A stretch of DNA of 11,676 bases, taken from the NCBI GenBank assembly GCA_039923755.1, contig JBDTCD010000060.1, forward strand, positions 1-11,676, given 5' to 3'. This document shows, piece after piece, positions 1-6,399 of the stretch; positions within the stretch are counted from its first letter, which is position 1; each line of letters opens with the position of its first letter. A program made the position numbers and the translations under genes. Below the pieces are notes generated by a model. It had not been told where the DNA came from, did not search any database, and worked only from the letters and a program-made list of their open reading frames with translations. This DNA comes from Terrimesophilobacter sp039923755. GTDB taxonomy: Bacteria; Actinomycetota; Actinomycetes; Actinomycetales; Microbacteriaceae.

Positions 1-230
1 TGCTTGCCCAGCTTCGGTGTGGTGGGCGCGAAGCCATTGATTCCACCCCGATAGGTGGCGGCGGCGTCATCCACGAGGGTCACGATGTAACGACCTGAAG
101 CGAAAGTGGTCTGGTGTTGCCCGCCGATAGCGGGTGGCGCGGCGACGGCGTCGAGCGCGGTTCCCGCGACAAGGCCTGCTGCGATCAGTGCGCTGGTGGC
201 GACTGTCGCAATTACTTTTCGGATGCCCAC
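1..230 (-). CDS. N-terminal fragment of a secreted S8 (subtilisin-like) serine protease
   Basis: Only the first 76 codons lie in the window and the gene continues beyond position 1. It starts at GTG (228-230), preceded by a good ribosome binding site, AAGGG, 7 nt upstream. The product begins with a short basic stretch (GIRKV). A hydrophobic Ala-rich helix follows (about residues 6-34), ending in an AVAAP-type signal-peptidase site. After that come GRYIVTLVDD and TYRGGINGF. GRYIVTL followed by a short loop and a T-Y-x-G-G motif is typical of the I9 inhibitor prodomain of actinobacterial subtilases, which folds the protease and is then removed. No catalytic residue is visible, so the protease assignment rests on the prodomain alone; another I9-domain exported protein is possible. 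The gene is probably transcribed separately from the ATPase upstream, 123 bp away. Confidence 0.68.
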   Translation of the reverse strand, partial: MGIRKVIATVATSALIAAGLVAGTALDAVAAPPAIGGQHQTTFASGRYIVTLVDDAAATYRGGINGFAPTTPKLGK

Positions 231-297
231 GGTGTATCCCTTCTGAGCAACGGAGTGGGTGGATGCCGCAGTCGGGATCTGCGCGTGGGCTTTACGC

Positions 298-310
298 TAG
301 ACCCGGTCTA
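298..310. promoter_or_regulatory. Perfect 6-bp inverted repeat in the protease/ATPase gap
   Basis: The 123-bp gap between the ATPase stop and the protease start contains TAGACC-C-GGTCTA, a perfect 6-bp inverted repeat with a 1-nt centre. Next to it, at 311-322, is a CCCC-ATAA-GGGG hairpin. Together they could be the ATPase terminator or an operator for the protease. I saw no convincing -35/-10 pair for the protease in this gap. The function is unknown. Confidence 0.3.
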
Positions 311-353
311 CCCCCATAAGGGGCACTTCGTTACCAACCTGTTATCAAAAAGC

Positions 354-2252
354 TCAGAGAAGGATCTTCGGTGTGCTCGTCGTTTTCCGCGCTGAACGCA
401 CCTGGGCCATCGCCGATGACTGCCCGAGACCGAGCGCGCGCAGCGCATTGAGAATCGTGGCCAGATCGACCACTTCCTGGAGCGCCGCCCCGATGATGGC
501 GGGAAGGAAGCCGAATGCCCCCAGGAGCATGAGGCCGACACTCAGTCCGATCCCAAGCCAGATGCTTTGCAGCGCCACGCGCATCGTCCGCTGCCCGATC
601 GCCATCGCATCCGCTGTCTTCGACAGGTCATCGAGCACGATCACGACATCGGCAGACTCGCTCGCCGCCGTCGCGCCCTTCGCCCCCATCGCAATACCGA
701 CCTCCGCCATGGCCAGCACGGGGGCATCATTCACGCCGTCGCCGACCATGATGACCGGGCGATCGGTGATCGACTTCAGGACCCTTACCTTGTCTTCGGG
801 CAGGAGCTGCGCCCGCACGTCGCCCACTCCAAGCGGTTCCGCGACACTTCGCGCCGTCTCCTCCGCATCGCCCGTGAGCATCATGAAGTGCCGGATGCCG
901 AGCGCAGAGAAATCACGAATCGTCGCCGCCGCGTTATCCCTCAGTCTGTCACTGAGCACAATGGCACCGGCGTACACTCCACCGACGGCAACGTAGACCG
1001 ACATCTCGCCACGTGCGATGGCGGTTGCTCGCGCATCTGGAGCGTGCTCAGAGACGAAACGGAGCTTACCGACGACGACGTCCTGGCCGTCGATCTGCGC
1101 CACGACGCCGTTGGTTGCTTCCTCCCTTGCGGAAGAGGCGCTGCGAAGGACTAGACCCCTCTCGTTGGCGGCCTCCACGATCGCGGTCGCGAGCACGTGT
1201 GACGAGTAGGTTTCGGCAGAGGCGACCAGTGTGAACAGTTCGTCCTCGCTGAGCCTCCCCGCCGGCCGGATGTCGACGACGGTCGGGTCGCCGTGAGTGA
1301 GCGTACCGGTCTTGTCGAACGCGACGGTACGCGCTCGCGAGATCTGCTCGAGGGTTCCACCGCCTTTGACGATGATGCCGTAGCGGGATGCCCGGCTCAT
1401 TCCGCCCATGAAGGCCACCGGTGCTGCGATGAGCAACGGGCACGGTGTCGCCACGACGAGCACCTCGGCGAACCTCACCGGGTCTCCAGACAGAAGCCAG
1501 GCTGCGCCGGCGATCAGCAGGGAGACGATGGTGAAGGGAACGGCGAATCGGTCAGCGAGGCGAACAAGCGGCGCCCGACTGCCGGCGGCATCCGCGACCA
1601 GAGCCACAATGCGCTGGTACTGGCTGTCCGCCGCGAGCGCGCCCGCCTCCATGACCACGGCCAGCTCGCCGTTAAGTGACCCGCTGAGAAGTTGCGCCCC
1701 CTGGGTCTTTTCTGCAGGGAGGCTTTCGCCGGTGAGGGACGACTCGTCAAACGTTCCGACGTCGGAAACGAGAATGCCATCGACCGGTACAACTTCAGAC
1801 GGCCTGATGAGAAGTCGATCTCCGATGGCCACCTCGGCCACGGGCACATCCACGATGGTGGAGTCATCGCCGCCCACCATCCGGTGAGCATTCCGCGGTG
1901 CCCGGTCGAGGAGCGAGCTCAGCTCCCGCTTCGCGCGCCCCGAGGCATAGTCTTCGAGTGCTTCGCCACCGGACAGCATGAGCACGATGACAAGGCTCGC
2001 CCAAAACTCGCCCACCGCGACGGTGGCAATGATCGCCATGATGGCCAGAATGTCGATGCCCCACTGGCCGGTCAGCAGGTTCTTGACCATGTTCCACGCC
2101 TGGAGCGCTGCGACGACGAGCGCGAAGGCGCTGATGCCCCACTGGGCGATCTGCAACTGGCCGGACAGCGCGAGTGCGCCGCCAACGATCCCGACGAGTA
2201 GCGTGATCGCGACGATCGGGTACCGCCGCACTGCAGACAGGAGCCAGTACAT
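354..2252 (-). CDS. P1B-type heavy-metal-translocating ATPase, TPC type
   Basis: This 632-residue membrane pump moves a transition-metal ion out of the cytosol by forming an aspartyl phosphate. About eight membrane helices are expected: four before residue 97, two at about 235-283, two at about 557-607. In order the sequence shows the actuator motif TGES (174-177), the membrane metal-site motif TPCPL (269-273), the phosphorylation motif DKTGT with Asp313, TGD (460-462) and the hinge GDGVNDAP (503-510). There is no N-terminal HMA domain, no His-rich tail and no C-terminal hemerythrin domain. The usual SEHP signature of P1B pumps reads SSHV (350-353). TPC differs from the CPC of Cu and Zn/Cd pumps and the SPC of P1B-4 pumps; TPC is associated with the Ni/Fe (Nia) class, so the metal is uncertain. 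An in-frame TGA lies 6 nt before the ATG at 2250-2252, fixing the upstream limit. There is no clear Shine-Dalgarno sequence, and a -10-like element 6 nt upstream suggests a leaderless mRNA. Confidence 0.93.
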   Translation of the reverse strand: MYWLLSAVRRYPIVAITLLVGIVGGALALSGQLQIAQWGISAFALVVAALQAWNMVKNLLTGQWGIDILAIMAIIATVAVGEFWASLVIVLMLSGGEALEDYASGRAKRELSSLLDRAPRNAHRMVGGDDSTIVDVPVAEVAIGDRLLIRPSEVVPVDGILVSDVGTFDESSLTGESLPAEKTQGAQLLSGSLNGELAVVMEAGALAADSQYQRIVALVADAAGSRAPLVRLADRFAVPFTIVSLLIAGAAWLLSGDPVRFAEVLVVATPCPLLIAAPVAFMGGMSRASRYGIIVKGGGTLEQISRARTVAFDKTGTLTHGDPTVVDIRPAGRLSEDELFTLVASAETYSSHVLATAIVEAANERGLVLRSASSAREEATNGVVAQIDGQDVVVGKLRFVSEHAPDARATAIARGEMSVYVAVGGVYAGAIVLSDRLRDNAAATIRDFSALGIRHFMMLTGDAEETARSVAEPLGVGDVRAQLLPEDKVRVLKSITDRPVIMVGDGVNDAPVLAMAEVGIAMGAKGATAASESADVVIVLDDLSKTADAMAIGQRTMRVALQSIWLGIGLSVGLMLLGAFGFLPAIIGAALQEVVDLATILNALRALGLGQSSAMAQVRSARKTTSTPKILL

Positions 2253-2258
2253 ACTTCA

Positions 2259-2287
2259 GTACTACCGGCAGCAGCGAGACACTTCCA
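2259..2287 (-). promoter_or_regulatory. Probable leaderless promoter of the P1B-ATPase
   Basis: On the minus strand TAGTAC (2259-2264) sits exactly 6 nt before the ATG, as expected for a -10 box of a leaderless transcript. TGGAAG (2282-2287) lies 17 nt further upstream as a weak -35 (3 of 6 matches). The gene has no Shine-Dalgarno sequence, which fits. The match is modest and rests on position as much as on sequence. Confidence 0.4.
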
Positions 2288-2288
2288 G

Positions 2289-2307
2289 CAAGGCAAGCCT
2301 CGCCTGA
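2289..2307. promoter_or_regulatory. Candidate DtxR/IdeR/MntR-family operator upstream of the ATPase
   Basis: CAAGGCAAGCCTCGCCTGA matches the DtxR/IdeR iron-box consensus TWAGGTWAGSCTWACCTWA at 14 of 19 positions, counted by eye. Its core AGGCAAG-C-CTCGCCT is palindromic at 6 of 7 base pairs. It abuts the upstream edge of the proposed -35 and is centred about 46 bp from the proposed transcription start. That location suits an activator better than a simple repressor. Metal-dependent control of a metal-efflux pump would make sense, but this is a by-eye match in GC-rich DNA. Confidence 0.42.
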
Positions 2308-2322
2308 GTCATTGCCGTTCTC

Positions 2323-2392
2323 GACAATGCGCGTTTTCGCCAACAATGCGGCAGTTCAAACGCGCGAACTGTTGGCAAGCTGCAGCATTGTC
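2323..2392. repeat. Nested symmetric inverted repeat (70 bp)
   Basis: GACAATGC (2323-2330) is inverted at 2385-2392, and GCCAACA (2339-2345) is inverted at 2370-2376. Both pairs share one centre and are separated by 8-nt spacers on each side. A competing inner pair, CAGTTC/GAACTG (2352-2357/2366-2371), has a slightly different centre. ACAATGCG also occurs as a direct repeat, at 2324-2331 and 2343-2350. The element lies between the icd terminator and the ATPase promoter. It could be a multi-site operator or a structured intergenic element; I do not recognise it. Confidence 0.5.
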
Positions 2393-2394
2393 TA

Positions 2395-2427
2395 CTTGCC
2401 CGATGGGTGGCATACCCATCAGGCAAG
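2395..2427 (-). terminator. Probable terminator of icd
   Basis: Just 8 bp past the icd stop is a 14-bp stem (2395-2408 with 2414-2427) closing a 5-nt loop. All pairs form in the minus-strand RNA if one U-G wobble is allowed. No U-tract follows, which is common for actinobacterial terminators. The strong stem and its position make termination of icd the simplest reading. Confidence 0.7.
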
Positions 2428-2435
2428 GCAGACGG

Positions 2436-3650
2436 TCAGGCCAGCCGCGCCTTGAGGTTATCAGCGAGGGCGCCGAGGAACTCTTCGGTGGTGAGGTAGC
2501 TCTGCTGTGGGCCGACGAGCATCGCGAGATCCTTCGTCATCTTGCCAGACTCGACCGTTTTCACGACGACATCCTCAAGGGTGTGCGAGAAGTCGATGAG
2601 CTCTTGGTTGCCGTCGAGCTTGCCGCGGTGGGCGAGAGCGCGGGTCCACGCGTAGATCGAGGCGATCGGGTTGGTGGATGTCGGCTTGCCTGCCTGGTGC
2701 TGGCGGTAGTGCCGGGTGACCGTGCCGTGGGCGGCCTCCGCCTCCACGATCTTGCCATCCGGAGTGGTCAGAACACTCGTCATGAGACCGAGTGAGCCGA
2801 AGCCCTGGGCGACGGTGTCGGACTGAACGTCACCGTCGTAGTTCTTGCACGCCCACACGTAGCCGCCCTCCCACTTGAGGGACGCCGCGACCATGTCGTC
2901 AATGAGGCGGTGCTCGTAGGTGAGACCGGCAGCATCGAACTTCGCCTTGAACTCCGCCTCGAACACTTCGGCGAAGAGGTCCTTGAACCGGCCGTCGTAG
3001 GCCTTGAGGATCGTGTTCTTGGTGGACAGGTACACCGGGTATCCGCGGTCGAGACCGTAGCCAAGGGACGCACGGGCAAAATCGCGGATCGAGTCGTCGA
3101 GGTTGTACATGCCCATGGCAACGCCAGAACCGGGCGCTTTGAATACTTCGAAGCTCTGCGGCTCGCTGCCATCCTTCGGAGTGAACGTCATGGAGAGGGT
3201 GCCTTCACCCTCGAAGCGGAAGTCGGTGGCCTTGTACTGGTCACCGAACGCGTGACGGCCGATGATGATCGGCTTGTTCCAGCCGGGCACAAGGCGCGGG
3301 ATATTGGAGATGATGATCGGCTCACGGAAGATCGTGCCACCGAGAATGTTGCGGATCGTGCCGTTTGGGCTCTTCCACATCTTCTTGAGGCCGAATTCTT
3401 CGACTCGTGCCTCGTCGGGTGTGATCGTGGCGCACTTCACTCCGACGCCATGCTTCTGGATGGCGTGGGCCGCGTCGATCGTGACCTGGTCGTTCGTTTC
3501 GTCGCGCTTTTCGATGCCGAGGTCGTAGTACTCGAGATTGATGTCGAGGTACGGGTGGATCAGGGTGTCCTTGATGGCATGCCAGATGATGCGCGTCATC
3601 TCGTCGCCGTCAAGCTCGACGACGGTTCCGTCAACTTTGATCTTCGACAC
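2436..3650 (-). CDS. icd: NADP-dependent isocitrate dehydrogenase (homodimeric, eukaryotic-like type)
   Basis: This enzyme oxidatively decarboxylates isocitrate to 2-oxoglutarate, producing NADPH, in the TCA cycle. At 404 residues it is full length and aligns almost residue for residue with human IDH1. It has the isocitrate-binding segment SPNGTIRNILGG (94-105), Arg132 in IIGRHAFGD, catalytic Tyr139, and the catalytic Lys in STKNTILK (Lys211). It also has metal-binding acidic residues at D251/D252 and in NYDGDVQSD (270-278). GTVTRHYRQ (309-317) with Arg313-His314 matches the NADP 2'-phosphate recognition loop. It is therefore the NADP-linked dimeric enzyme, unlike the monomeric enzyme of corynebacteria and streptomycetes. 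The start is GTG, with AAGGAG 6 nt upstream. It is monocistronic by layout: divergent from the GNAT gene and followed by a hairpin. Confidence 0.97.
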   Translation of the reverse strand: MSKIKVDGTVVELDGDEMTRIIWHAIKDTLIHPYLDINLEYYDLGIEKRDETNDQVTIDAAHAIQKHGVGVKCATITPDEARVEEFGLKKMWKSPNGTIRNILGGTIFREPIIISNIPRLVPGWNKPIIIGRHAFGDQYKATDFRFEGEGTLSMTFTPKDGSEPQSFEVFKAPGSGVAMGMYNLDDSIRDFARASLGYGLDRGYPVYLSTKNTILKAYDGRFKDLFAEVFEAEFKAKFDAAGLTYEHRLIDDMVAASLKWEGGYVWACKNYDGDVQSDTVAQGFGSLGLMTSVLTTPDGKIVEAEAAHGTVTRHYRQHQAGKPTSTNPIASIYAWTRALAHRGKLDGNQELIDFSHTLEDVVVKTVESGKMTKDLAMLVGPQQSYLTTEEFLGALADNLKARLA

Positions 3651-3771
3651 GGGGATCTCCTTGAAGTACTGCGGTGTTTCTCATGCGGGGCTTGGCTGGG
3701 TTAAGGCCTCTAACTGCCACGCTTGGCTGCGGCCGATCCGGCCGACATCCACTCTACAGCCACCGCGTAAC

Positions 3772-3789
3772 TATCTTGACATCGAGATA
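3772..3789. promoter_or_regulatory. 18-bp imperfect palindrome between icd and the GNAT gene
   Basis: TATCTTGACATCGAGATA pairs at 7 of 9 positions about its centre. It lies in the 179-bp divergent region, about 120 bp from icd and 40 bp from the GNAT start. It contains a perfect TTGACA (3776-3781), but no good -10 follows at normal spacing. A dimeric repressor controlling one or both genes is plausible; I cannot name the regulator. The rest of the divergent gap shows only the icd ribosome binding site and the GNAT -10-like element. Confidence 0.4.
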
Positions 3790-3817
3790 TCTCTAGGCGC
3801 TTGTCGTCTCGTGTGGT

Positions 3818-3823
3818 TAGCCT
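3818..3823 (+). promoter_or_regulatory. Possible -10 box of a leaderless GNAT-ATL transcript
   Basis: TAGCCT ends 6 nt before the ATG of the GNAT gene, the same spacing as for the ATPase and ddaH genes. The GNAT start has no purine-rich ribosome binding site. No convincing -35 sits 16-19 nt upstream, so the call is tentative. Confidence 0.33.
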
Positions 3824-3829
3824 GTCATC

Positions 3830-4282
3830 ATGGCCAACCTGAGACTGGAAGAGTTGTCTGGCAGCAATGCGCTCGCCGCAAACAAGCTCACACTGCGGCG
3901 CGGGCAGGAACAATTCGTCATTCCGCCGACCTATGCGATCGCCGATGCCTACCTTGACGCGACCACAAGCTGGCCCCGTGTCGTACTCAAGGACGACAAG
4001 GTCGTCGGTTTCGTTCGGGGCAATTTCGACGAGGAAGCCGTGGAGGAAGAGTTCCGCAGCTGCGTATGGCGCGTGCACGTCGCCGCCGACCAGCAGGGAC
4101 AAGGCGTGGGAACTTTCGCCGTGCTGGCTCTCGCCGATGAAGCTCGGTTGCGCGGATTTAAACGAGTCACCGCTCTCTGGGAGCCGGGTGACGATGGGCC
4201 GGAAGCGTTCTTCACCGGCATCGGGTTCGTGGTTGAGCGTGAGACGCAATACGGCGAAAAGTTCGGAGTTCTGACGCTGTGA
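3830..4282 (+). CDS. GNAT-family N-acetyltransferase (PaiA/BltD-like, polyamine-type)
   Basis: This 150-residue cytosolic enzyme should transfer an acetyl group from acetyl-CoA to an amine. The acetyl-CoA pyrophosphate loop (motif A) is visible as VHVAADQQGQGVGTF (82-96). A strand with the aromatic region FFTGIGF (127-133) matches motif B, where FYxxxGF is usual. Before the core, RGQEQFVIPPTYAIADAYLD (24-43) resembles the EEQ-x-FVA-x-N-x-x-SLAEAY segment of spermidine/spermine acetyltransferases such as BltD and PaiA, so a small polyamine is a reasonable guess but not shown. It is the first gene of a pair: its TGA stop overlaps the GTG start of the ATL gene (GTGA), so the two are translationally coupled. 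The start has no Shine-Dalgarno sequence and may be leaderless. Confidence 0.88.
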   Translation: MANLRLEELSGSNALAANKLTLRRGQEQFVIPPTYAIADAYLDATTSWPRVVLKDDKVVGFVRGNFDEEAVEEEFRSCVWRVHVAADQQGQGVGTFAVLALADEARLRGFKRVTALWEPGDDGPEAFFTGIGFVVERETQYGEKFGVLTL

Positions 4283-4590
4283 CCGACCATGGTGGAGACT
4301 TCGCCTCACGGGTCCTGAGCGTCGTCGAATCAATCCCCCCTGGACGTGTCATGGCGTACGGGGACATTGCCGCCGCCATCGGATCGCGGGCGCCACGAGC
4401 GGTCGGCCAGGTCATGGCGTATTACGGGAGCACCGTACCGTGGTGGCGGGTGATCCGCGCGAGCGGGCGGCCGCCAGTCTGCCACGAGATGCAAGCCCTT
4501 CCGCACTATGAGTCGGAGGGTACACCTCTCGTACCCAACGCATCCGGCGGCTACCGCATCAACCTTCGGATCGCGCGCTTCCGGCCCTGA
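4279..4590 (+). CDS. atl: Alkyltransferase-like protein (ATL), MGMT family lacking the reactive Cys
   Basis: This 103-residue protein is the DNA-binding domain of O6-alkylguanine-DNA alkyltransferase without repair chemistry. The active-site motif PCHRV reads PWWRV (54-58), with Trp in place of the alkyl-accepting Cys. That change defines ATL proteins such as S. pombe Atl1 and E. coli YbaZ (both PWHRV). These bind O6-alkylguanine, flip the base and hand the lesion to nucleotide excision repair. Other family features remain: RVMAYGDIA (23-31) with the phosphate-rotating Tyr27, and RAVGQVM (40-46) with the arginine finger Arg40. The GTG start lies inside the GNAT stop, with GGAG about 10 nt upstream. 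The gene converges on the ABC operon with 3 bp between stop codons. Dealkylation activity itself should be absent. Confidence 0.93.
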   Translation: MTDHGGDFASRVLSVVESIPPGRVMAYGDIAAAIGSRAPRAVGQVMAYYGSTVPWWRVIRASGRPPVCHEMQALPHYESEGTPLVPNASGGYRINLRIARFRP

Positions 4591-4593
4591 CCG

Positions 4594-6399
4594 CTAGACC
4601 AGCGAATCGCGCCAGGCCGCATGCATCTTCGAGAACTTGCCGGTGCCCGAGATCAGATCCGCAGGTGTTCCGTCCTCGATGATGCGGCCGTGCTCCATGA
4701 CGAGCACCCGATCGGCAATCGCGACGGTCGACAGTCGGTGCGCGATGATCACCGCTGTGCGATCGGAAAGCAGCGTTTGCAAACCCTCCTGCACGAGTCT
4801 TTCGCTCGGAATGTCGAGCGAGGCGGTCGCCTCATCCAGGATGAGCACGACCGGGTCCGCGATGAAGGCACGCGCAAACGAAATGAGCTGCCGCTGGCCC
4901 GCCGATACCCGCCCGCCGCGCTTATTGACATCCGAGTCGTAGCCGTTCGGCAAACCCTCAATGAACTCGTTCGCCCCCACGGCCCTGGCCGCCGCGACAA
5001 TCTCCTCGCGGGTCGCATCCGGCTTTCCGAGCGCAATATTGTCGGCAACAGTTCCGGAGAACAGGTACGCCTCCTGCGTGACCATGACGATCGCACGACG
5101 AAGGTCTTTCGGATGCAACTGGCGCAGATCTACCCCATCGAGCGAGACGACGCCGGAGGTGGGGTCATAGAACCGCGAAATGAGCTTCGCGAGGGTTGAC
5201 TTGCCAGCACCGGTCGATCCGACGAGGGCGATCGTTTGGCCCGCGGGAATGTGAAGAGAGAAGCTCGGCAGTACGACACGGCCCTCCTTGTAGGAGAACT
5301 CGACGTCATCGAAACCCACGGCGCCCTTGGCGTTCCACAGGTCGATCGGACCCGTCGGGTCCGGAACGCTCAGTTGCTCCTCGAGTACTCCGGAAATCTT
5401 CTCCAGTGCCGCCGCCGCCGATTGGTACGAGTTGTAGAACATCGCAATTTCCTGCGCGGGTGCGAAGAACGAGCGTGTGTAGAGCAGTGTCGCGAGCAAG
5501 ACTCCGATTGCGAGGCTCCCACCGGCGACCCGCAGTCCGCCCACAAGCAGGACGACAGCGAGCGTCACGTTGCCAATGAGGACGAGCCCGGGGTCAAAGA
5601 TCCCGAACAGGTTGATCGCTCGCTCGTTCGCGTAACGGTAGTCCTCGACGAGCTCGCCGAACTCTTTCGCGTTGCGCTTTTCCTTGCGGAACGCCTTCAC
5701 CGCGCGGATACCCGTCATGGTCTCCACGAAGTGCACAATGACGCGTGCGGATGCCGTGCGGGTCTGCCGGAACACCTTCTGCGACGCGAGCTGAAACCAG
5801 CGGGTCAGTGCCCACAGCGGAATCAGGGATGCGAACAGGACGAGCCCACTCACCCAGTCGATCGAGAACAGGGCTATCGCGATGAACGCCATGTACAAGC
5901 CGCCCTGCACAAGCTGGCTGATTCCGGAGTCGAGCAATTCGCGGATGGTGTCCAGATCGCTTGTCTGCCGTGCGATGATCCGACCCGAGGTGTAACTCTC
6001 GTGGAACTCGAGGCTCAACCGCTGCGTGTGCCGAAAGACGCGCTTGCGAAGCTCGATCAGGATGGCCTGGCTGATTCGCGCAGTGAGCACCGTGTACCAC
6101 GCGATGAGCACCGCCCCGATGATTCCCGTGAACAGGAATGCGCCGACGGCGAGCCCCAACGGCATCCAGTCCTGTTTGAGCATGGCGGGAAGTCCGTTGT
6201 CGATGCCGAACGCGATGAACGCGGGACCGGCCACTTGCGCTGCGGTGCTGACCACAACGACCACCGTCATGAGCGTGATGCGGCCCCACATCGGCCTGAC
6301 GAGCGACGCGAGCAGCGCAAGTGAGCGCGATCGGATCTGCCGACTTTCCGCCTTGGTGTAGTCCTCGCGCTCTTCGCCCTGAACCCCTGTGATGCTCAC
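4594..6399 (-). CDS. ABC transporter, fused membrane and ATPase domains, subunit with consensus catalytic Glu
   Basis: This 601-residue half-transporter of the exporter fold (type IV) has six expected membrane helices within about residues 38-315, then a nucleotide-binding domain from about 360. Visible motifs are Walker A GSTGAGKST (394-402), Q-loop Gln442 in MVTQEAYLFSG, signature VSAGQ (498-502), Walker B VVLILDE with catalytic Glu523, and H-loop His554 in AHRLSTV. The signature departs from LSGGQ, whereas the catalytic Glu and His are intact. Its GTG start overlaps the stop of the upstream subunit (GTGA), with AGAGG upstream, so the two are coupled and almost certainly form one heterodimer. 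The substrate cannot be read from sequence. Drugs, lipids or peptides are usual for such pairs, and some actinobacterial pairs import siderophores. Confidence 0.95.
   Translation of the reverse strand: MSITGVQGEEREDYTKAESRQIRSRSLALLASLVRPMWGRITLMTVVVVVSTAAQVAGPAFIAFGIDNGLPAMLKQDWMPLGLAVGAFLFTGIIGAVLIAWYTVLTARISQAILIELRKRVFRHTQRLSLEFHESYTSGRIIARQTSDLDTIRELLDSGISQLVQGGLYMAFIAIALFSIDWVSGLVLFASLIPLWALTRWFQLASQKVFRQTRTASARVIVHFVETMTGIRAVKAFRKEKRNAKEFGELVEDYRYANERAINLFGIFDPGLVLIGNVTLAVVLLVGGLRVAGGSLAIGVLLATLLYTRSFFAPAQEIAMFYNSYQSAAAALEKISGVLEEQLSVPDPTGPIDLWNAKGAVGFDDVEFSYKEGRVVLPSFSLHIPAGQTIALVGSTGAGKSTLAKLISRFYDPTSGVVSLDGVDLRQLHPKDLRRAIVMVTQEAYLFSGTVADNIALGKPDATREEIVAAARAVGANEFIEGLPNGYDSDVNKRGGRVSAGQRQLISFARAFIADPVVLILDEATASLDIPSERLVQEGLQTLLSDRTAVIIAHRLSTVAIADRVLVMEHGRIIEDGTPADLISGTGKFSKMHAAWRDSLV

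Noticed and set aside
114..395. 93-codon plus-strand frame across the protease start and gap
   Set aside because: It overlaps the signal peptide region of the protease on the other strand and its product shows no recognisable feature.
2910..3704. 264-codon open frame on the plus strand opposite icd
   Set aside because: Antisense to an intact icd. The product is an Arg/Glu/Val-rich shadow with no motif.
3812..3830. Possible third DtxR-like box just before the GNAT start
   Set aside because: About 13 of 19 matches by eye, concentrated in GGTTAGCCT, with poor palindromic symmetry. The stretch is better explained as a -10 element.
4591..4593. Possible shared terminator between the convergent ATL and ABC genes
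   Set aside because: Only 3 bp separate the stop codons and I could not find a convincing hairpin around them.
5236..6324. 362-codon open frame on the plus strand opposite the ABC subunit gene
   Set aside because: It lies wholly antisense to a gene with complete ABC motifs, and its product is a charged, low-complexity sequence with no family resemblance. Long antisense frames are expected from GC-rich third positions.
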